From JALSRK01 sp964461995 (lineage in GTDB: Bacteria; Acidobacteriota; Terriglobia; Bryobacterales; Bryobacteraceae), in the NCBI GenBank assembly GCA_964461995.1, contig CAYWXL010000018.1, positions 1 through 64,000 of the forward strand: 64,000 bases of DNA, given 5' to 3'. This document shows positions 59,742 to 64,000 of the stretch, piece after piece (positions within the stretch are counted from its first letter, which is position 1; each line of letters starts with the position of its first letter). The translations under genes were made by a program, and so were the position numbers. The notes under the pieces were generated by a model. That model was not told the origin of the DNA and did no database searches. It saw only the letters and a program-made list of their open reading frames with translations.

Positions 59742-60731
59742 ATGAAACCACGAGTGTTTTCAGGAGTCCAACCATCCGGCAGCCTGCACATCGGCAACTA
59801 TCTTGGCGCCCTCAAGAACTGGGTCAAGATCCAGGACGACTACGAATGCATTTATTGCATCGTCGATCTGCACGCCATTACCGTCTACCAGGACCCCGCC
59901 GAGCTCCGGGCCAGCATTGAGAGCCTGGCTGCACTGTTCCTGGCCGTCGGTATCGATCCCGCCAAGTCTTCCATTATGGTGCAGTCGGCGGTGTCCGGGC
60001 ACGCCGAGTTGGCCTGGATGCTCACCTGCGTCACGCCGGTGGGCTGGCTCGAGCGCATGACGCAATACAAGGACAAGGCGGCCAAGCAGAAAACAGTCGG
60101 CGACGGCCTGCTCCAGTATCCGGTGCTCATGGCGGCTGACATTCTGCTTTACCAGGCCCAGGTGGTTCCGGTGGGCGAGGACCAGATGCAGCACCTGGAG
60201 CTGACGCGCGACATTGCCCAGCGCTTCAACTCCCTTTATGGCGAGACCTTCGTCGTGCCGGAAACCAAACTGCCCACCGTCGGCGCCCGTATCATGGGCC
60301 TCGACGACCCCGAGACCAAGATGAGCAAGTCGGCCACCGGCGCCTACCACGCCGTCAACTTGCTGGACCCGCCGGAGCTGATCCGCAAGAAGATCATGCG
60401 GGCCAAGACCGACACCCAGCCGGCGGTCGATTTCGACAACCTGGGTCCCGGTGTCGCCAACCTGCTCACTATTTTCCAGGCTTTCACCGAATGGCCTGAC
60501 GAGAAGGTCCGGGCGCACTTCGCCGGCAAGCGTTACGGAGAGACGAAACAGGAAGTCGCCGAGGCCGTCATCGCCGGTCTGGAGCCGATCCAGAAGCGCT
60601 ACCGCGAGATCTCGGCGGACCGTGCTTACGTGGCTGACGTGCTGGACCAGTGCGCCGCCCGCATCCGCCCCATCGCCGAGGAAACGGTGGAGCTGGTCAA
60701 GAAGCGCATGGGCCTTTACACCCGGGCCTGA
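59742..60731 (+). CDS. trpS: tryptophan--tRNA ligase
   Basis: 329 aa, class Ic synthetase. HIGN (residues 16-19) in SGSLHIGNYLGAL and KMSKS (193-197) are the ATP-binding signatures; PVGEDQMQHLELTRDIAQRF is typical for TrpRS. ATG 59742 gives the normal length. A -10-like TACGAT at 59715-59720 overlaps a possible divergent promoter for the RNA methyltransferase. Confidence 0.96.
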   Translation: MKPRVFSGVQPSGSLHIGNYLGALKNWVKIQDDYECIYCIVDLHAITVYQDPAELRASIESLAALFLAVGIDPAKSSIMVQSAVSGHAELAWMLTCVTPVGWLERMTQYKDKAAKQKTVGDGLLQYPVLMAADILLYQAQVVPVGEDQMQHLELTRDIAQRFNSLYGETFVVPETKLPTVGARIMGLDDPETKMSKSATGAYHAVNLLDPPELIRKKIMRAKTDTQPAVDFDNLGPGVANLLTIFQAFTEWPDEKVRAHFAGKRYGETKQEVAEAVIAGLEPIQKRYREISADRAYVADVLDQCAARIRPIAEETVELVKKRMGLYTRA

Positions 60732-60782
60732 GGTTTCCGCCGCGGTGGGCCCACACCGGCGCAACAAGCCGCGAGCCGAATC

Positions 60783-62138
60783 ATGGACGACACCGGGCAA
60801 CAACGAACCGTGAGCGAAGCGCGCCGCGACCGCGGTCCCGTCTCACTCACGGCCTACCGCCTGCTCCTCCAGCAGAACCGTAACTTCCGTCTCCTGTGGC
60901 TCGCCCAGATGGTCAGCGAGATCGGCGACTGGCTTTACTCGGTCGCTATCTACAGCCTGCTTCTCGACCTGACGGGCAGCGCCAAGGCCGTCGGGATTGC
61001 GGTCGTTCTCCAGGTGCTTCCCCAGTTCTTCATCGCCCCGGTCGCCGGCGTCATCAACGATCGCATCAGCCGGAAGAAGGTGATGATCTTCGCCGATATC
61101 GCCCGGGCCACGGTCGTCCTCGGAATGCTCGTGGCCAGTCAGTTCGCCAGCGTCTGGCCGATCTACCTCCTGCTGGTGCTCGAGAGTTTCATGTGGGGCT
61201 TCTTCGAGCCGGGGCGCAGCGCCGTCATCCCCGTCATCACTCGCAACCGCGAGGAGACGCTCGTCGCCAATGCCCTCGCCTCCACCACCTGGAGCTTCAA
61301 CCTTGCGCTGGGGTCGTTCGTCGGCGGCCTCGTCGCCGTGGTCTTCGGCCGGAATACCGTTTTCGTCGTCAACTCGTGCACCTTCCTGATCTCCGCCCTC
61401 TTCCTCCGGGCGATGAACTTCACCGAGCCTCACCTGACCCACGCCCGTCCCCTCCAGCTCAAGGACCTGGCGGATTTCTCCCCCGTCATCGAAGGCTTCC
61501 GCTACGTCGCCAGCGACGCGCGCCTCTTCGCCACCCTGCTCGTCAAGGCCGGCCTCGGCTTCCTCGGCGCCCACTGGGTGATCCTGCCGGTCTTCGGCGA
61601 GCGGATCTTCCCGGTCGATCTGAGCCGCCTTGATCCCTCGCGCGCCGGCATGCTCGGCATGAGCCTCTTGATGGGGTCCCGCGGCATCGGAGCCCTGCTC
61701 GGCCCGCTCGTCGGCGGCCGCTGGGCCGGCAGCCGGACGGACCGCCTCCGCACCGGCATCACCTTCGGCTTCGTTTGCGTCGCCGTCGGCTATTCCGCCC
61801 TCAGCCTCGCCCCCGACATCTTCACCGCCATCCTCACCGTCATCCTCGCCCACGCCGGCGGCTCTGTCGTGTGGGTCTTCTCCACCACGCTGCTCCATTA
61901 CCAGGCTGAGGACCGCTTTCGCGGCCGCGTCTTCTCGGCCGACTTCGCCTTCCTCGTCCTCACCATGGCTACCATCTCGTACGCTTCCGGCACCGCGGTG
62001 GACTTCGGCATCTCGGTCCGCGCCATCGCCCTCTTCACCGGGCTGCTGGCCGTCCTGCCCGCCGTGCTATGGGCGTCGTTCGGAATTCGCTTGTGGAGCC
62101 GCCGCGGAGTTTCGGGGCCGGATCACGTGGACCGCTGA
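60783..62138 (+). CDS. MFS transporter (DHA3/EntS-like)
   Basis: 451 aa with twelve predicted helices. NFRLLWLAQMVSEIGDWLYS is the usual first helix region of this group, INDRISRKKVMIFADI contains the loop 2-3 DRxxRK motif, and FEPGRSAVIPVI is typical. It exports an unknown compound. 51 bases after trpS on the same strand. Its last 72 bases overlap the 3' end of the convergent P-loop gene. Confidence 0.85.
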   Translation: MDDTGQQRTVSEARRDRGPVSLTAYRLLLQQNRNFRLLWLAQMVSEIGDWLYSVAIYSLLLDLTGSAKAVGIAVVLQVLPQFFIAPVAGVINDRISRKKVMIFADIARATVVLGMLVASQFASVWPIYLLLVLESFMWGFFEPGRSAVIPVITRNREETLVANALASTTWSFNLALGSFVGGLVAVVFGRNTVFVVNSCTFLISALFLRAMNFTEPHLTHARPLQLKDLADFSPVIEGFRYVASDARLFATLLVKAGLGFLGAHWVILPVFGERIFPVDLSRLDPSRAGMLGMSLLMGSRGIGALLGPLVGGRWAGSRTDRLRTGITFGFVCVAVGYSALSLAPDIFTAILTVILAHAGGSVVWVFSTTLLHYQAEDRFRGRVFSADFAFLVLTMATISYASGTAVDFGISVRAIALFTGLLAVLPAVLWASFGIRLWSRRGVSGPDHVDR

Positions 62139-62582
62139 GAACCCTTCCTCCACCGTCGGCGGGACTAGCTTCCTAGCCATCGCCTCGATCACTTCGTCCG
62201 GCACTACCCGCTTCCGGCGCCGGTTGCGCTGCTTGCACACCTCAACCGGTACATCGAAAAAGATCGCCTCCACATCGCAGCCGTAGCGCTCGCCGATGTA
62301 GAGATACGGCCGCCGCTCCGCCGGCGTCAGGTGAGTGGCGTCGATGTAGGTAACCGGCCGCCCGATCCGGATCCGTTGCCGCAGCAGGTAGCGGAGCGTC
62401 GCGAAGACCGGGCCGTGCACCGTCTGGTCGTTCACGTCGTCGGCCAGCAGCAGGCGCATCAGGTCCGACGACAGCGCCGGCACGCCGAGCTTCCGGAAGT
62501 AGGTCGTCTTTCCCGATCCCGGCAACCCGACGGCGACCACGATCCGCTGCCGCCGCGCGGGCGGCCCTGGCATGCTCTCCAT
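62067..62582 (-). CDS. P-loop kinase (polynucleotide-kinase-like AAA family)
   Basis: 171 aa. Walker A GLPGSGKTT (residues 19-27); ALSSDLMRLLLADD, TYIDATHLTPAERRPYL and VPVEVCKQRNRRRKR with the lid arginines resemble small P-loop kinases of the T4 Pnk/zeta style. Substrate unknown; RNA repair or a small-molecule role is possible. It lies 19 bases downstream of the thiolase gene on the same strand, and its 3' end overlaps the MFS gene by 72 bases. Confidence 0.78.
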   Translation of the reverse strand: MESMPGPPARRQRIVVAVGLPGSGKTTYFRKLGVPALSSDLMRLLLADDVNDQTVHGPVFATLRYLLRQRIRIGRPVTYIDATHLTPAERRPYLYIGERYGCDVEAIFFDVPVEVCKQRNRRRKRVVPDEVIEAMARKLVPPTVEEGFSAVHVIRPRNSAAAPQANSERRP

Positions 62583-62601
62583 CGCCCGTTACGTCAGCTC
62601 G

Positions 62602-63795
62602 TCACATCAGCTCGAAAATCCCGGCTGCTCCCTGGCCGCCCCCCACGCACATGGTCACCATGCCGTAGCGCACGCCCCGCCGCTTCATCTCGTGCAGCAG
62701 TGTCGCCGTCAGTTTCGCCCCCGTGCATCCGAGCGGGTGCCCCAGGGCGATCGCCCCACCGTTGACGTTCACCTTCTCCGTGTCCAGGCCCGCCTTCCGG
62801 ATCACCGCCAGCGCTTGCACCGCGAACGCTTCGTTCAGCTCGATCAACTCGATGTCGTCCAGCTTCAGCTCCGCCAGCGCCAGCGCCTTCGGGATTGCTA
62901 CCACCGGTCCGATCCCCATGATCTCCGGCGGCACCCCGGCCACCGCGTAGCTCACCAACCGCGCCATCGGCTCCAGTCCCAGGTCTCGTGCCCGCCGCGC
63001 CGACATCACTAGCGCCGCGGCGGCGCCGTCGCTCATTTGCGACGAATTGCCGGCCGTCACCGTCCCCTGGGCGTGGAAGACCGGCCGCAGTTTCGCCAGC
63101 GCCTCCAACGACGTATCCGGTCGCGGCCCCTCGTCTTTCATTACCACTGTGTAGCGGTTCCGGGGCCGCCCCTCCTCGAGCGCCGTCACCGATGTGGTCA
63201 CCGGCACGATCTCTTCGTCGAAGCGTCCCTCACCCTGCGCCTGCAGGGCCTTCTGGTGGCTCCGCAGCGCGAACTCGTCCTGCTCCTCGCGGCTGATCGA
63301 GAACCGCCGCTGCAGGTTCTCCGCCGTCAGGCCCATGCTGAGGTACAGGCCCGGATGCTCTTCGACCAGTTTCGGGTTTGGAGCGAAATTGTAGCCGAAC
63401 ATCGGCAGCAGGCTCATCGACTCCGTTCCCCCGGCGATCAAAATTTGCCCGCTGCCGGACAGGATCCGCTCGGCCGCCATGGCGATCGCCTGCAGGCCCG
63501 AGGCGCAGAAGCGGTTGATCGTGATCCCCGGTACGATGTCGGGCAGCCCGGCGCGCAGCGCCGCCACCCGCGCTACGTTGTATCCGGCTTCCGCCTCCGG
63601 CATCGAACATCCCAGAATCACGTCGTCGATCTCTTCCACCGGCACTTCCGGGTACCGGCCGATGAGCGCCTCGATCACCGCCGCGGCCAGCTCGTCCGGC
63701 CTCTCATGCCGGAGCTTGCCCCGTGGGGCTCGGCCCACCGGCGTGCGCAGGCAGTCGATGATGACGGCGTCGGTAACGGCGGTTCTCACTGTCAT
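62602..63795 (-). CDS. fadA: acetyl-CoA acyltransferase (thiolase)
   Basis: 397 aa, beta-oxidation thiolase. Nucleophile Cys97 in TINRFCASGLQAIAMA; NVNGGAIALGHPLGCTGAK carries the catalytic His and second Cys. GAGGAG lies 11 bases before ATG 63795; the frame is open upstream, but that part lies over the end of the preceding gene. It follows a FadB-like gene after 20 bases, the usual operon of fatty-acid degradation. Confidence 0.93.
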   Translation of the reverse strand: MTVRTAVTDAVIIDCLRTPVGRAPRGKLRHERPDELAAAVIEALIGRYPEVPVEEIDDVILGCSMPEAEAGYNVARVAALRAGLPDIVPGITINRFCASGLQAIAMAAERILSGSGQILIAGGTESMSLLPMFGYNFAPNPKLVEEHPGLYLSMGLTAENLQRRFSISREEQDEFALRSHQKALQAQGEGRFDEEIVPVTTSVTALEEGRPRNRYTVVMKDEGPRPDTSLEALAKLRPVFHAQGTVTAGNSSQMSDGAAAALVMSARRARDLGLEPMARLVSYAVAGVPPEIMGIGPVVAIPKALALAELKLDDIELIELNEAFAVQALAVIRKAGLDTEKVNVNGGAIALGHPLGCTGAKLTATLLHEMKRRGVRYGMVTMCVGGGQGAAGIFELM

Positions 63796-63815
63796 GGCTG
63801 TTTCTTCTCCTCGCG

Positions 63816-64000
63816 CTAGTTCCGCAGCGGCTTCCCGGTCCGCAGCATGTGCTCGATCCGCTCCTGCGCGGCTTTCATGCCGCACAGGCTGAGAAATGCC
63901 TCGCGCTCCAGCTCGAGCAGGTACTCCTCGGGCACGGCCTGCTTGCCGGTCAGCCGTCCGCCGGTCAGCACGTGCGCCAGCTTTTCGACGATCGCCAGGT
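63816..64000 (-). CDS. 3-hydroxyacyl-CoA dehydrogenase/enoyl-CoA hydratase, C-terminal part only
   Basis: Only the last about 60 codons are inside the window; the gene runs off the right edge. The end reads EKLAHVLTGGRLTGKQ, then YLLELEREAFLSLCG, and MLRTGKPLRN, the typical tail of large bifunctional FadB/FadN-type beta-oxidation proteins. It is followed by the thiolase fadA, which fits. The stop TAG is at 63816-63818. Confidence 0.8.
   Translation of the reverse strand, partial: LAIVEKLAHVLTGGRLTGKQAVPEEYLLELEREAFLSLCGMKAAQERIEHMLRTGKPLRN

Overview
The window is GC-rich bacterial chromosome that reads like a member of the Acidobacteriota, most likely Bryobacterales (Candidatus Solibacter relatives). 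The best taxonomic clues are a secreted protein opening with the Solibacter-type TIGR03437 domain (38852-40753), several lipoprotein or Tat-exported sulfatases and DUF1080 proteins, a two-component-propeller hybrid kinase, and a TPR-secretin with two pseudopilins. A run of exactly 100 N (52531-52630) shows that it is a scaffold, probably from a metagenome. No tRNA, rRNA, CRISPR array, insertion sequence or prophage was seen.

Layout. 1-9.2 kb: GT-C glycosyltransferase, AP-superfamily phosphatase and Gfo/Idh oxidoreductase pair, DMT exporter with a small coupled ORF, hydroxyacid-oxoacid transhydrogenase, lytic transglycosylase, lipoprotein sulfatase. 9.3-13.9 kb: a TetR-controlled operon (regulator, LolA-like protein, ABC permease, ABC ATPase, outer-membrane porin-like protein) with a well-formed promoter and operator. 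13.97-23.6 kb: a tightly packed hopanoid operon, ispH-shc-hpnH-hpnA-hpnG-MDR1-MDR2-hpnC-hpnD. Its two zinc-dependent dehydrogenases are not standard hopanoid genes, and hpnE is absent. 23.7-26.7 kb: accC, accB and an M24 peptidase. 27-34.6 kb: methyltransferase plus FAD oxidoreductase, tandem DUF1080 lipoprotein, second sulfatase, CehA/McbA-type metallohydrolase, phosphoglycerate mutase. 34.6-42.8 kb: thiC and a small methyltransferase-like gene, GT2 glycosyltransferase, 3-hydroxyacyl-CoA dehydrogenase, TIGR03437 protein, pepA, smpB. 42.9-47.6 kb: secretin with a cohesin-like tail, two sister pseudopilins, dnaB. 47.9-53.4 kb: giant hybrid histidine kinase, glycine-rich anchored protein, assembly gap, LytTR response regulator. 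53.7-64 kb: inositol-3-phosphate synthase, epimerase, TPR lipoprotein, RlmD-like methyltransferase, trpS, MFS transporter, P-loop kinase, thiolase and the end of a beta-oxidation multifunctional gene.

How genes work together. The hopanoid operon runs from the last MEP-pathway step (IspH) through squalene formation (HpnC, HpnD) and cyclisation (Shc) to side-chain extension (HpnH, HpnG). The two embedded dehydrogenases are attractive candidates for the reductive step that turns ribosylhopane into bacteriohopanetetrol. The neighbouring LolA/ABC/porin operon could move a lipid or lipoprotein to the outer membrane.

A second theme is promoter layout. Several lead genes have a -10 element, often extended TGnTAnnnT, ending only 8-9 bases before the start codon. 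This predicts leaderless or nearly leaderless mRNAs, while other genes carry ordinary Shine-Dalgarno sequences. All functional assignments come from reading motifs by eye; no database search was run.
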